Shown: positions 44,608-53,728, counted from the stretch's first letter. The stretch: 64,000 bases of DNA from JADLCX01 sp964630785 (GCA_964630785.1 CAZVZG010000008.1:1-64000), one strand, 5' to 3'. The notes: a model not told the origin generated them from the letters alone. Made by a program: numbers and translations.

Positions 44608-45714
44608 TCACGACCCGCGATCCAGCCTCGCCGCGAGGTCCTTCGCGTCGGCGTTCCCCAGCATCGCCGCGGTCTTGGCGAAGTTCTTCGCCTGCTCCGC
44701 CTCTCCCGCCCGCTCAAACCACAACGCCGCCTGGTACGCCAACTCCGCGCTCGGCGGCGACACCGCTTTGAACGCCGCGGCATACGCCGTCGCGGCCTCG
44801 GCCGGCTTACGCATCAGCCCGTACGACTCGGCGAGCACGCCCAGCACAATCGGGTCCGACCGCTGCTCCGGGCTCAGGGCCGTCAGGAGCGCGGCCGCCC
44901 GCTCGGCCTCGCCGCGCCGGTTCAGCAGACGCGCTTGGTCCATCCGCCAGCGCACCACCTCCGGCTGAAGCTTGCGGGCCTTCTCAAGGTGCTGTTCCGC
45001 GATCGTCAACTGATCGTTCCGCAGCGCGACCTCGCCCAGCGTTCCCCACGCCTCACCGACATCCGGGTTCAGGTGCACGGCCCGCAGCAGGCTCGCCGTC
45101 GCGGCCGTCTCGCTCTGCTTGTCGCCCTTCTTGAGTTGCACCATCGCCAGGTACAGCGGGTACTTCGGGTTGCGCCGATCCGCCGTCTGCGCCATCGAGT
45201 AATGCTCCTCGGCCCGGCCCAGTAGCCCCGCCAGGCTCGCGCAGGTCCCCGCCTCAAAGTGCAGTTCCGCGGCCTCGGGGTCGCCCTGCTTGGCGATGCG
45301 CTCAGTCGTTCCCGCCGGCAGCAGCGCCACCGCCGCCTCGTACTGCGCATACGCGTCCGCGTACTGCTTCTGCCCGAGCAACACCTGCGCAAAGGCCCGG
45401 CGCACCGCCCCATCGGTCGGTTCGGCCTCCGCGAGCTTGGCCAGGATCGCCGCGGCCTCCGGCAGTTTGCCCGCGCTCTGGTACTTCGCGGCCGCGTCCA
45501 GCCCGGCCTCCACCGCTGTCGCCGCGTTGCCGACGATGCCCTTCGGGCTGGTGCCGCTGCCCGCCGCGGGGGCCGGCGTGTGCACGGCGGTGTAGAGGGC
45601 GAACCCGCCGACAACCAGCACCAGGCCACCCAGCCCGAGCACGGCACCCAGGGCCCCACGCCGCCCTCCGCTCCCCTGCTGGTCCCGCAGGTCTGTGTTT
45701 GTCGGTTCGGTCAT
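44608..45714 (-). CDS. Membrane-anchored TPR protein
   Basis: 368 residues: an N-terminal membrane anchor (about 22-42), then tetratricopeptide-type helix pairs along the whole length, such as AAILAKLAEAEPTDGAVRRAFAQVLLGQKQYADAYAQYEAAVALLP and AWGTLGEVALRNDQLTIAEQHLEKARKLQP. A scaffold role outside the membrane is likely. ATG 45714 is 7 nt after TAGAGT on the minus strand, and another ATG lies at 45717. It diverges from the giant Lpt-like gene, whose start is only 91 bp away. Confidence 0.82.
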   Translation of the reverse strand: MTEPTNTDLRDQQGSGGRRGALGAVLGLGGLVLVVGGFALYTAVHTPAPAAGSGTSPKGIVGNAATAVEAGLDAAAKYQSAGKLPEAAAILAKLAEAEPTDGAVRRAFAQVLLGQKQYADAYAQYEAAVALLPAGTTERIAKQGDPEAAELHFEAGTCASLAGLLGRAEEHYSMAQTADRRNPKYPLYLAMVQLKKGDKQSETAATASLLRAVHLNPDVGEAWGTLGEVALRNDQLTIAEQHLEKARKLQPEVVRWRMDQARLLNRRGEAERAAALLTALSPEQRSDPIVLGVLAESYGLMRKPAEAATAYAAAFKAVSPPSAELAYQAALWFERAGEAEQAKNFAKTAAMLGNADAKDLAARLDRGS

Positions 45715-45721
45715 CATGCGA

Positions 45722-45727
45722 ACTCTA
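45722..45727 (-). promoter_or_regulatory. TANNNT -10 of the TPR gene (TAGAGT)
   Basis: On the minus strand, ends 7 nt before ATG 45714; no Shine-Dalgarno. Confidence 0.42.
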
Positions 45728-45792
45728 TCGGTCAGGCGGGCCCGCCGGGCGTGCAACCGCCGCCCACACCCCCCGCGCCGTCCCACGTCCCA

Positions 45793-45798
45793 TACCAT
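45793..45798 (+). promoter_or_regulatory. TANNNT -10 of the Lpt-like gene (TACCAT)
   Basis: Ends 7 nt before ATG 45806; no Shine-Dalgarno. Faces the TAGAGT of the TPR gene. Confidence 0.45.
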
Positions 45799-45805
45799 TG
45801 CCCCC

Positions 45806-48800
45806 ATGCCTCTGGTTCCCTTGCGGCCGTCGGGAGGCCGCCGCAACCCGACCGGACTCCTGCTCGCCCTCGCCTTTGCTCTCATCGGCGCTGGCGTGGT
45901 GCTATTTGTGTTCATCAGCAGCAGCTCCCGCACCCCGGGGCCGGCCATCCCCGGCGACCGCGCCCGCATGGGCGAACTGCCCGCAGTCGTCGGCGAGGCC
46001 TCCGACATCGTCGCGGTCGGCGGCACCAAGGAGGCTCGATTCCAGGTCGCCGACAAGAACGACCCGTCCCGCGTCGCTGTGGAGCTGGTCTTCGCCAAGC
46101 TCGACCCGCTGGGCTCGGGGGTCTACCAGACGGCCGAGCCCCGCGCGTGGGTGTTCATGAAGGACGGGCGCACCGTCTTCATCCGCTCCGACACCGGACG
46201 CATCCGCCGCTCACCAACCGCGACCGCGCCCGAGTCGGGCGAGTTCACCGGCAACGGCCTGGTTCTGGTCTTCCCGCCCCGCCCGCCCGGCGACGACCGC
46301 CCGATCGACCCGCTCAACGACACGCCCGGCATGATCATGCGGTTCGTGAAAGCATCGTTCGACACCGTGCTGCTCGAAGTGTCCTCGCAAGATGAGTGGA
46401 CCGCGGAGTCCGAGCGCATGTGGGCCACCGGCAAGGGCTTCGTCGTTCGCGGCAACCAGGTGCTCGAACGGCTGGAGTTCGCCAAGATCAACTCCAACGG
46501 GCAGATCCGTTACCACGCCCAGCCGAAGCCCGTCGAAGTTGCGACCGACACAAACTTTGCGGGCCCTCCGGAGCCTCGCGACCTGCGACCCGGACGGGCC
46601 GGGCCGCGCTCCCATCCCCTCGCGTCGCCGTCTGAACCGGTCCAGCCCGACGAGTTCGCCTTTGTCGGTCCGCCCGAGCCGCCCAAACCCGCGCCGCCGC
46701 CCAAAGAAGACCTGTACCTCGCCGAGTTCCGCGACGACGTGACGCTCGTTCAGACCGGTCGCAAACTCACGGCGGACATGCTGGGCGTCTGGACACGCTT
46801 CCTCGACAACAAACTACCCGACAACGCGATCGGCGGCGCGGGCGGGTTGGCCGCGGCGTCACCCCCGCCCGACGAGCGTGGCGACGGTGCGTCCGCGCCC
46901 GCGGCCGTCGCCTTGTCCCTCCCCGCCCAACTCGCCGCGCTCACGCTCGCCCAGGCCCGCCCAACCCGCACGCTCTTCACCAAGTCGGACTCCGACATCG
47001 TGCTCAACTGGAGCGGCGTGATGGTTGCCCGCCCGCTCGCGCCCGAAGATACCCCCGCGCAACTCAAAGACGGCAACCACGTCCACGCCCGCTTCACTTC
47101 CGAACGCCCCGGGGGCGAGGCGAGGGTGGTCCTCACCGACCTCGACACCGGCGCCGTCGGCGTCTGCTCGGCGCTCGATTACGCCGCAACCACGCAGGAC
47201 CTCACCCTAAGCCGCGGGCCCTCCTCCGATCGCGTCGACCTGACCGTCCCCGGCGCGGGGCGCTTCGTCGTCCCGATTGTCACTGTCAATCTCGCCTCGG
47301 GCGTCGGGCGCATCGACGGCGGAGGCGTGCTGATGAACCTGCCGGAGACCGAGACACCCGACCTCGTCACCGTCAAGCCCGAGCACCCGCGCCCCGCCGA
47401 CCCCGACGCCCCGCTCCCCGAGGGACTGATCCGCCAGATCACGTGGTCCGACTCCGCGGACTTTGTCTTCGGCACGCACGAGCGGAAGATCACCGACGCA
47501 CTCAGGTCCGCCGACTTCCGCGGCTCGGTGGTCGCCCGCGACCGCGCCTCCTGGCTCAGCGGCGACCGTATCGCCGCGCAGTTCGAGGAGCGACCGGGGA
47601 AGAAATCCAGTCTCAAGGGCCTGCTCGTTCGCGGCCACGCGCTCGGCGTCGCCCGCTCGAACCGCTACGACCCCGATACACCCGGTCCCGCGCAAGACCC
47701 CTTCATCACGGCCGACGAGCTCGACGTGGCGTTCGCCCCTTCCGCGATCGCGCCCAAAGAAGAGGACGCGACGTCCTTGCGTGCCTCCGGCGCGGTCCGC
47801 ATCGGCGACAAGCGGGGACGAATCACCGCCGACCGCTTCGAGTCTCAACTGGTCCGCAAGGCCCGCAGCGACTACGAGCCCGGCGACGTCAAGGCCCACG
47901 GCGCGGTGCGGATCGACCTCGCCGGCGCCGACGGCGGAAACGTCTGGGCGCAGAGCGACGAGTTCCACGCCGACGGTCAGGGACGTTGGGCCGACCTTAT
48001 CGGCGAGCGCGTGGTCCTCGCGCAGGGCTCGTCTCGCATCTACGGCACGCAGTTGCACCTCGAAGAGGCCGATGGCCGCCTCGAAGTCTTCGGCCCCGGC
48101 TCCATGCGCCGGCTGCAGGTGGCCTCAAACGCCAGCGACTCGGTCTTGCAGGTGCCCGAGGATGTGCTCGACGCTCCCGAGAGCGGCCGCCTCCCCGAAG
48201 GGCTCACAGTGATGCGGGCGACATGGTCGCGCTCGATGTCCTTTACCGATCGGACCGGGCGCATCGAGTGCCACGGCGACGCCACGGTCACGGCCACGAG
48301 CCACGACGGCGGACAGGTGGCCCGCTCCGAGCGGCTCTTCATCGACATCACGCCCGGTGCATCGAGGCAGGCCGTGATCGGCACGCCAGGCGCCCAGGGC
48401 CTCACGCTCGGCACCCTGGCCGGGCCGCTCGGCGCTTCCGACCCCCGCACGGACGATCGCAAACTCCTGCGCGTCGAGTCGATCGGGTCGATCCTCGAAC
48501 GCGACGGCGGCCAACCCGCGAGCGTCAAGTCGTGGAAGTTCGCCCCGATTCCGGGGCTCGACGGCAACCGCGAGTACGAACAGGTCCTCTATCTTGAAGG
48601 CCCCAAGATCATCGTGGACGAGACCGCGGGCACGACGACCATCCCCGACGCCGGCCGCGGCGTGACGCTCGACCGCGCCGGCCGCAACCCCGGCACGCCC
48701 AGCCCGAGCGGAACGACCGCGATCGGGACGCACGCCGCCGGCCGCTCTCAGTTCACCTGGGGCGGGAGCATGGAGTTCAACCGCCTCACCGGTCGCCTGC

Positions 48801-49165
48801 GGATGCAGCGCGACGTCGAGCTTCGGCACCTCCCGTTGGACTCCAGCGAGCTCATCCGCATGACCTGCGCGAGCCTCACCGCCGAGTTCGACATGCACTC
48901 AGGGCACGACGCACAACTCCAGCAAGCCGAGGCCCGCGGCGCGGTGTACGCCGAGAGCGGCCCTCGTCACCTCACGGCCGACGTGTTCAGTTACGACGCC
49001 GCGACCGGCATCGCCAATGCCCGCTCGCTCACCGACGTGCCGGTCTCGATGCAGGACGACCGCCAGCCCGCCCCGCTTCAGGCCAAAGCGCTCCGCTGGG
49101 ACACTCGAACCGACCGTATCGAGCTCACCGAGCCGATGCCGGTGACCGGCGGATTGACCAAATAG
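45806..49165 (+). CDS. Giant LptA/LptC (OstA)-like envelope protein
   Basis: 1119 residues. One N-terminal membrane helix (about 16-38), then a very long beta-rich extracytoplasmic region. Near residues 40-180 it resembles LptC. Several later stretches look like OstA/LptA jelly-roll strands, for example ITADRFESQLVRKA, DVKAHGAVRIDLAG, NVWAQSDEFHADGQGRWADLIGE, SSRIYGTQLHLEEADGRLEVFG, and near the end HLTADVFSYDAATGIANARSLTDVPV. Such repeats carry lipopolysaccharide across the periplasm in other bacteria, so a fused LptC-LptA bridge is inferred; the evidence is strand pattern, not a clear alignment. Leaderless start at 45806 (TACCAT 7 nt upstream). A proline-rich linker lies near residues 255-300. 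Confidence 0.68.
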   Translation: MPLVPLRPSGGRRNPTGLLLALAFALIGAGVVLFVFISSSSRTPGPAIPGDRARMGELPAVVGEASDIVAVGGTKEARFQVADKNDPSRVAVELVFAKLDPLGSGVYQTAEPRAWVFMKDGRTVFIRSDTGRIRRSPTATAPESGEFTGNGLVLVFPPRPPGDDRPIDPLNDTPGMIMRFVKASFDTVLLEVSSQDEWTAESERMWATGKGFVVRGNQVLERLEFAKINSNGQIRYHAQPKPVEVATDTNFAGPPEPRDLRPGRAGPRSHPLASPSEPVQPDEFAFVGPPEPPKPAPPPKEDLYLAEFRDDVTLVQTGRKLTADMLGVWTRFLDNKLPDNAIGGAGGLAAASPPPDERGDGASAPAAVALSLPAQLAALTLAQARPTRTLFTKSDSDIVLNWSGVMVARPLAPEDTPAQLKDGNHVHARFTSERPGGEARVVLTDLDTGAVGVCSALDYAATTQDLTLSRGPSSDRVDLTVPGAGRFVVPIVTVNLASGVGRIDGGGVLMNLPETETPDLVTVKPEHPRPADPDAPLPEGLIRQITWSDSADFVFGTHERKITDALRSADFRGSVVARDRASWLSGDRIAAQFEERPGKKSSLKGLLVRGHALGVARSNRYDPDTPGPAQDPFITADELDVAFAPSAIAPKEEDATSLRASGAVRIGDKRGRITADRFESQLVRKARSDYEPGDVKAHGAVRIDLAGADGGNVWAQSDEFHADGQGRWADLIGERVVLAQGSSRIYGTQLHLEEADGRLEVFGPGSMRRLQVASNASDSVLQVPEDVLDAPESGRLPEGLTVMRATWSRSMSFTDRTGRIECHGDATVTATSHDGGQVARSERLFIDITPGASRQAVIGTPGAQGLTLGTLAGPLGASDPRTDDRKLLRVESIGSILERDGGQPASVKSWKFAPIPGLDGNREYEQVLYLEGPKIIVDETAGTTTIPDAGRGVTLDRAGRNPGTPSPSGTTAIGTHAAGRSQFTWGGSMEFNRLTGRLRMQRDVELRHLPLDSSELIRMTCASLTAEFDMHSGHDAQLQQAEARGAVYAESGPRHLTADVFSYDAATGIANARSLTDVPVSMQDDRQPAPLQAKALRWDTRTDRIELTEPMPVTGGLTK

Positions 49166-49180
49166 ACACCGCCGGGCCGC

Positions 49181-49756
49181 TCACGCCGACGTGCGATCGA
49201 TCACGTCGTACTGCTCGCGCTCGCCCCGCCCGCGCAGCGGGTAGTCCTTCCGCAGCGGGTGCGCCGGGAAGTCCTCCCACATGAGGATCCGGCGCAGGTC
49301 CGGGTGGTTGCGGAAGCGGATGCCGAACATGTCGAAGACCTCGCGCTCCATCCACTCCGCGCCCGGCCACAGGTCTGTCACCGAGTCGACAAAGAGGGCC
49401 GGATCGGGCGTGATCCCCTGCGTCGGGGCCGACGGGTTGAGAAAGGTCTTGACCAGGAACCGATCGTCGCGGGAGAGCGCGATCAGGTTGTACACCACCG
49501 CGAAACGTCCGACCGTCGGGGCGGGGTACCCGAGGTAGTCCACCCCGCCCACGTCGGACAGGAACTCGTACCGCGTGTCCGGATCGTTGCGCAGGAACGA
49601 CATGACGGCGTGCAGGTCGGCCGGCTCGACGATCAGCGTCGACTGTCCGCGATACTCGGTCGCCCGAAACTTCTTGTCGGGGAACCGCCCCTTCACCAGC
49701 TTGAAGGTCGGATGGTCCAGGTTCGGCTTGGTGCCGGCATTGACGGTCGTGCTCAT
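49181..49756 (-). CDS. nuoC: NADH-quinone oxidoreductase subunit C
   Basis: Peripheral-arm subunit of respiratory complex I, 191 residues. Family sequence: VMSFLRNDPDTRYEFLSDVGGVDYLGYP, then WPGAEWMEREVFDMFGIRFRNHPDLRRILMWEDFPAHPLRKDYPLRG. No other nuo gene lies in the window, whereas nuoC is normally inside a nuoABCD... cluster. Leaderless start: TACACT ends 8 nt before ATG 49756. Converges with the Lpt-like gene 15 bp away. Confidence 0.93.
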   Translation of the reverse strand: MSTTVNAGTKPNLDHPTFKLVKGRFPDKKFRATEYRGQSTLIVEPADLHAVMSFLRNDPDTRYEFLSDVGGVDYLGYPAPTVGRFAVVYNLIALSRDDRFLVKTFLNPSAPTQGITPDPALFVDSVTDLWPGAEWMEREVFDMFGIRFRNHPDLRRILMWEDFPAHPLRKDYPLRGRGEREQYDVIDRTSA

Positions 49757-49764
49757 GGCCGGGC

Positions 49765-49770
49765 AGTGTA
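49765..49770 (-). promoter_or_regulatory. TANNNT -10 of nuoC (TACACT)
   Basis: On the minus strand, ends 8 nt before ATG 49756; no Shine-Dalgarno. Confidence 0.45.
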
Positions 49771-49775
49771 GGTCA

Positions 49776-49800
49776 GTGGCATTGGCTTCTGGCCAGTGTC
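49776..49800. repeat. Degenerate solo arm of the 107-bp repeat family
   Basis: GTGGCATTGGCTTCTGGCCA, a mutated left arm just upstream of nuoC, followed by short GAAGGCC-type repeats. Confidence 0.5.
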
Positions 49801-49862
49801 GGGCCGAAGGCCCGAAGGCCGAAGTCCAACGGCCGAGGGCCGAAGATTCAACACTGTCCCGG

Positions 49863-50486
49863 CTAATCCGCCAGAAACAACCCCTGGATCAACCCGGGAT
49901 CAATCTCACCCTCATCGATCGGCACGGCGACGAGCCGATCGCCGACCCGGCGCACGTTGGTCACCACCAGGCCAAGCAGCGGGAACTCGGGCGTGTCCGA
50001 CTCCGGGACTGCCGCCGCGACGCGCCGGAGCTGATCCTCCGCGGCGCCACGCTCCAAGTGCGAGACATCCAGCATCGCCAGCGGATCGAGCAGCAGGCAG
50101 AATCGGCCCGGAAACCGTGCCGCGACGACCTCGCCGAACCGGCGCACGCCCGGAAGGTCCGACACCACGTGCCTCGCGTGCGGCCGGACGGCCAGAACGC
50201 ACGCCGACCCCATCGCCGCGCGCGCGCACGCCCCCTCCAGCGCGGCCCAGCCCCGCGGCCCCCAAGTCCCCGGATGGGCCGCGAACAAGTCCCCGCCTTC
50301 CTCCTCCGCCAACGAGCCTGTGTACACCACGCAAGGGCCGTCGCCGGCAACCGGAGGGCACGCGCCGAGCGAGAGCAGCGATCCATCCAGTTGGCGCAGC
50401 GAGCCCGCTCCCGCGTCCGTTCCGGAAACTTGAAAAATCGGCACGAGTTTCGTCGGGTCCGTCGTGTCGATGGTCCATCGCCTCAT
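49863..50486 (-). CDS. Hypothetical protein, possible TIM-barrel remnant
   Basis: 207 residues. The stretch VVSDLPGVRRFGEVVAARFPGRFCLLLDPLAMLDVSHLER is similar in layout to the last strands of AP-endonuclease/xylose-isomerase-type TIM barrels, but it lacks the metal-binding His and Glu residues. No signal peptide. Leaderless start: TAACCT ends 9 nt before ATG 50486. No family could be assigned. Confidence 0.6.
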   Translation of the reverse strand: MRRWTIDTTDPTKLVPIFQVSGTDAGAGSLRQLDGSLLSLGACPPVAGDGPCVVYTGSLAEEEGGDLFAAHPGTWGPRGWAALEGACARAAMGSACVLAVRPHARHVVSDLPGVRRFGEVVAARFPGRFCLLLDPLAMLDVSHLERGAAEDQLRRVAAAVPESDTPEFPLLGLVVTNVRRVGDRLVAVPIDEGEIDPGLIQGLFLAD

Positions 50487-50495
50487 GGTCCGCTC

Positions 50496-50501
50496 AGGTT
50501 A
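50496..50501 (-). promoter_or_regulatory. TANNNT -10 of the 50486 gene (TAACCT)
   Basis: On the minus strand, ends 9 nt before ATG 50486; no Shine-Dalgarno. Confidence 0.42.
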
Positions 50502-50605
50502 CACCCTCACGCGGACGCGGGACGGCTACCCGATAGGCAACGCACGCCGCCGGGAACCGTCCCGCTCGTTTCTCTCCCGGAGGCGCTTATCCGGAGGTTC
50601 ACCGC

Positions 50606-50899
50606 ATGTTGCGTCTGGTCGCCCCCATGCTCCGCAAGCCCGTCCGCATCGACCTCTCCGAGAGCCCCGAGCTCGCGGCAGATCGTCCGACCCTCTCGCT
50701 CAGCCGCGCCAACCTGTTTGACCAGATCATCGCGCTCAACCCCTCGGCGACGAGTGAGTTCCTCGACCAGTTCGACGACGAGGCCCTGAGCGAGTACCTC
50801 GACCACCTCGTCGCCATCCAGCACCCCCGCGGCCGGGACGCGCACCGCTCCCGCCCCCACGGCAAGCCGTGGGTGTTCGCCGCCGCCGCGTGCGCCTGA
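50606..50899 (+). CDS. Small hypothetical protein
   Basis: 97 residues, no signal peptide or membrane segment. The middle (NLFDQIIALNPSATSEFLDQFDDEALSEYLDHL) is amphipathic helix, and the last 25 residues are basic and unstructured. Good Shine-Dalgarno (CGGAGG) before ATG 50606, and a terminator follows at 50932-50983, so it is expressed as a monocistronic unit. No similarity recognised. Confidence 0.62.
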   Translation: MLRLVAPMLRKPVRIDLSESPELAADRPTLSLSRANLFDQIIALNPSATSEFLDQFDDEALSEYLDHLVAIQHPRGRDAHRSRPHGKPWVFAAAACA

Positions 50900-51387
50900 C
50901 GCGGCACCGTACCTACAGACCTCTCTCGCAAGCGTCGGCGTCGGCGGGGTGTGGCGACCTCGCCGGTGCCGACGCATTCTTTTGGCGGGCTCGGGGCGAG
51001 CCATCGATGACCCGCCCTCGCGGCGTCGATCATCCCCCTCGCCTTCCACCCCCACCCATCCAGACCGATGAATTCCGTCCGGCCACGGCGCGTCCGATCA
51101 TGTTGCGTCGGTTTCCGGCCGATGAGCCCCCGGTCGATATCGGCCCTGACGCTCAAGTGACCGGGTAAGGCAGTCCGATAAACCCGATCACGACGGGAGC
51201 GTCGCGCCGGTGCCGAGCGCGGCGGCCACGGTCCGTCGCGCGGTTTCCGGGGGGTGAACGGGCGGGACTGCCCGTTGCATACGAGCACCCGGGCTCTTCG
51301 TCGGGCCCGGCCATCGTGGATCCGTTCATCGACCCGGCTCGGAGTGGAACTCCGCGGTCCGGCATGAGCCCCACGAGGAGCAACCGC
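50900..51387. other. 488-bp intergenic region before the TolB-like gene
   Basis: Starts with the 50932-50983 terminator. Further hairpins, including one with arms GGCCGAT / ATCGGCC near 51116-51145, and a GC-rich leader precede the lipoprotein gene. No gene recognised. Confidence 0.55.
50932..50983 (+). terminator. Rho-independent terminator
   Basis: Stem GCGTCGGC (50932-50939) / GCCGACGC (50968-50975), extended by an inner hairpin, then ATTCTTTT. Confidence 0.7.
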
Positions 51388-52782
51388 GTGAACACGGACC
51401 GTCTCAACGTCTCAAACCTCCCCCCGATCACCCTGCTCGCGGCCTGCGGCGCGGCACTCGCCCTCGGCGGTTGCAGCTTCAACAAGGCCGCGGCCCCCGA
51501 GCCGATGCCGACCACCGCCGTCGCCGCCGCTGAGCCGGCCCCGGCCTCCAACTGCACGATCGGTTGCGTCCGCACCGCCAGCACTCCCCCTGCAAACAGC
51601 TCTGCATTCAGTACGCCCTCCACCCCCTCCACCCCGGCCACTCGCCAGGCCCGGCAGTTCGATCCGTTCTGGATCGAGGCCGCCGCCGCGGCCGACCGCA
51701 ACATCTGGATGGGCAACCCTGCGTTCGGCAACAACTCGAACAGCGGCCGGGCCATCCTCGCCGGGCAGACCTTCGAGTTTGCCAAGCCCGCCGCGGGCGA
51801 GGGCGGCGTCACCGACCCGGTCGAGGGCCTGACGCACGTCTCTTTCGCGAGCGAGGGGGCCGACTTCGACCCCTGCCTGTCGCGCGACGGCAAGTTCATC
51901 GTCTACTCCAGCACGCAGCACCGCCCCACCGCCGACATCTACCTCAAGCGAACCGACGGGCGCACCATCACCCAGCTCACCAGCGACCCGGCCCACGACC
52001 TCATGCCGTCCATCAGCCCCGACGGCCAGCGAATCGCGTTCGCCAGCGATCGCTCGGGAAACTGGGATATCTACGTCATGGCCGTCACCGGCGGTCAGGC
52101 GGTTCAGCTCACCGACGACTCCGCTCAGGAGGTCGCTCCCTCGTGGTCGGCCGATGGCAAGAAGATGGTCTTCAGCCGGTTCGGCGAGATGAGCGGCCGC
52201 TGGGAGATGTGGGTGCTCGACGCCAACGCGTCCGCCTCCGCCGAGTTCGTCGGCTACGGCCTGTTCCCCAAGTGGTGCCCCAAGATGGCCGCCGGCGCCG
52301 ACGGGCGTGACCGCATCCTCTTCCAGCGCAGCCGCGAGCGAGGTGACCGGGCCTTCAGCATCTGGACCATCGACTACAAGCCCGGCGACGCCAGCGCCCC
52401 AACCGAGATCGTCTCTAGCCCCAACACCGCGCTCATCAACGCCGATTGGTCGCCCGACGGCGAGCGCATCGTCTACGCCAGCGTCGAGAACCCCGGTGAC
52501 GCCGGCAACTCGACCCCCAGCCCCGCCGTCAGCGACCTCTGGATGGCCAACATCGACGGTTCCGGACGCGTCAACCTCACCAACGGCAAGTTCATGAACC
52601 TCATGCCCTCCTGGAGCAAGGACGGCCGCATCTATTTCGTCTCCAACCGCGGGGGCACCACCAACCTCTGGGCCCTGGGCACCGAGAAGGCGATCTTCGC
52701 CGCCACCGGCCCGACCACCCAGAAGACCAACAGCGCCGTCGCCGACGTCCCCGAGCACCACGAAGAGCAGCCCCAGCACTGA
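51388..52782 (+). CDS. TolB-like beta-propeller lipoprotein
   Basis: 464 residues from the GTG at 51388, chosen because GAGGAG lies 7 nt upstream (ATG 51316 and 51364 are alternatives). Lipoprotein signal with LGGC near residue 28. Then PD40/TolB propeller blades: DPCLSRDGKFIVYSSTQ, MPSISPDGQRIAFASDRSGNWDIYVMAVTGG, VAPSWSADGKKMVFSRFGE, ADWSPDGERIVYAS and MPSWSKDGRIYFVSNRGGTTNLW. Similar to TolB of Tol-Pal systems but with no N-terminal TolB domain, so not called tolB. Followed by another lipoprotein gene. Confidence 0.85.
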   Translation: MNTDRLNVSNLPPITLLAACGAALALGGCSFNKAAAPEPMPTTAVAAAEPAPASNCTIGCVRTASTPPANSSAFSTPSTPSTPATRQARQFDPFWIEAAAAADRNIWMGNPAFGNNSNSGRAILAGQTFEFAKPAAGEGGVTDPVEGLTHVSFASEGADFDPCLSRDGKFIVYSSTQHRPTADIYLKRTDGRTITQLTSDPAHDLMPSISPDGQRIAFASDRSGNWDIYVMAVTGGQAVQLTDDSAQEVAPSWSADGKKMVFSRFGEMSGRWEMWVLDANASASAEFVGYGLFPKWCPKMAAGADGRDRILFQRSRERGDRAFSIWTIDYKPGDASAPTEIVSSPNTALINADWSPDGERIVYASVENPGDAGNSTPSPAVSDLWMANIDGSGRVNLTNGKFMNLMPSWSKDGRIYFVSNRGGTTNLWALGTEKAIFAATGPTTQKTNSAVADVPEHHEEQPQH

Positions 52783-52906
52783 CCCCGGACAGGGGCGCCC
52801 TCCTCTCGAACCTCCCGCGTCGCGTTCACCCGCTGGGCTTCGCGACGCCTTCAGACCGATGGATGTTTGTCTCGGGCGGAGTCCCGAGGCTCACCGGCAG
52901 GACGCC

Positions 52907-53728
52907 ATGACAACCGTACAGCCCATGCTTGTGTTTCATTCTGCACGCCGCGGCCCGCGCCGCCTCGTGTTCGCCGCTCTGCTCTGCTTCGCCACCGCCA
53001 TCGGCGCGTGCGAAAAGCAGCGTGGCGTCCTGGTGCCGCCGGAAGTTCTCGTCGCACCGTACGACACGTCCAACGGTGACGTTCTCTGGGCCGTCGCCCC
53101 CCTGAGCAACGAGTCGGGTGTCTCGACGATCGACACCGACCTCGTCGCCGACGCCCTCGTGGCCAAGATCGACGAGGTCCGCGGCGTCGCGTGCCTCCCG
53201 CTCAACCGCACTTTCGCGGCCATGCGGGCCCGCAACATCCGCTCTATCCGGACGCCCGCCGATGCGAGACAGCTCGCGACCGCCTTGGGCGTCGATGCTC
53301 TCGTTGTGGGCAACATCACCGCCTACGACCCGTACAACCCGCCCAAACTCGGCCTCACCCTCGCGCTCTACTCGCGAGACCGTGCCCCGGCCGCCGACGC
53401 CTTCGACCCGACCAAACTCAAGACCTCTTTCACGGACTACGGCCAGGTCTCGCGATCACAGTTTGTCGATCGACCCGCGGCCGTGGTCAGCGAGCACCTC
53501 GACGGATCCAACCACGAGGTGCAGATGGCCCTTCGGCAATACGCCCAGGGTCGCACAGACCCCGACTCTTCGCTCAAATGGCAGAAGGGTCTGGCCAGCA
53601 TGGACCTGTACACGGAGTTCGCGGCGTATTTCGCCGTGTCCCGGCTGCTGGAGCAGGAGCGCCTCCGCCTGACCCCAGCCCCGACCACGGTGAGTTCCGC
53701 CCCGAACCCCGCAAACCCCCAGCCGTAG
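52907..53728 (+). CDS. CsgG/LPP20-like lipoprotein
   Basis: 273 residues with a lipoprotein-type signal (IGAC near residue 35). The middle WAVAPLSNESGVSTIDTDLVADALVAKIDEVRGVACLPLNRTFAAMRARNIRSIRTPADARQLATALGVDALVVGNITAYDPYNPP has the nucleotide-binding-like alpha/beta pattern of CsgG-related outer-membrane lipoproteins. Start chosen at ATG 52907; ATG 52925 is possible. Just upstream is a CTCGGG / CCCGAG hairpin (52871-52888). It follows the TolB-like gene by 124 bp and may form an envelope module with it. Confidence 0.7.
   Translation: MTTVQPMLVFHSARRGPRRLVFAALLCFATAIGACEKQRGVLVPPEVLVAPYDTSNGDVLWAVAPLSNESGVSTIDTDLVADALVAKIDEVRGVACLPLNRTFAAMRARNIRSIRTPADARQLATALGVDALVVGNITAYDPYNPPKLGLTLALYSRDRAPAADAFDPTKLKTSFTDYGQVSRSQFVDRPAAVVSEHLDGSNHEVQMALRQYAQGRTDPDSSLKWQKGLASMDLYTEFAAYFAVSRLLEQERLRLTPAPTTVSSAPNPANPQP

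Noticed and set aside
45718..46098. Upstream extension of the TPR protein frame
   Set aside because: Overlaps the start of the Lpt-like gene in antisense; no conserved sequence in the extra part.
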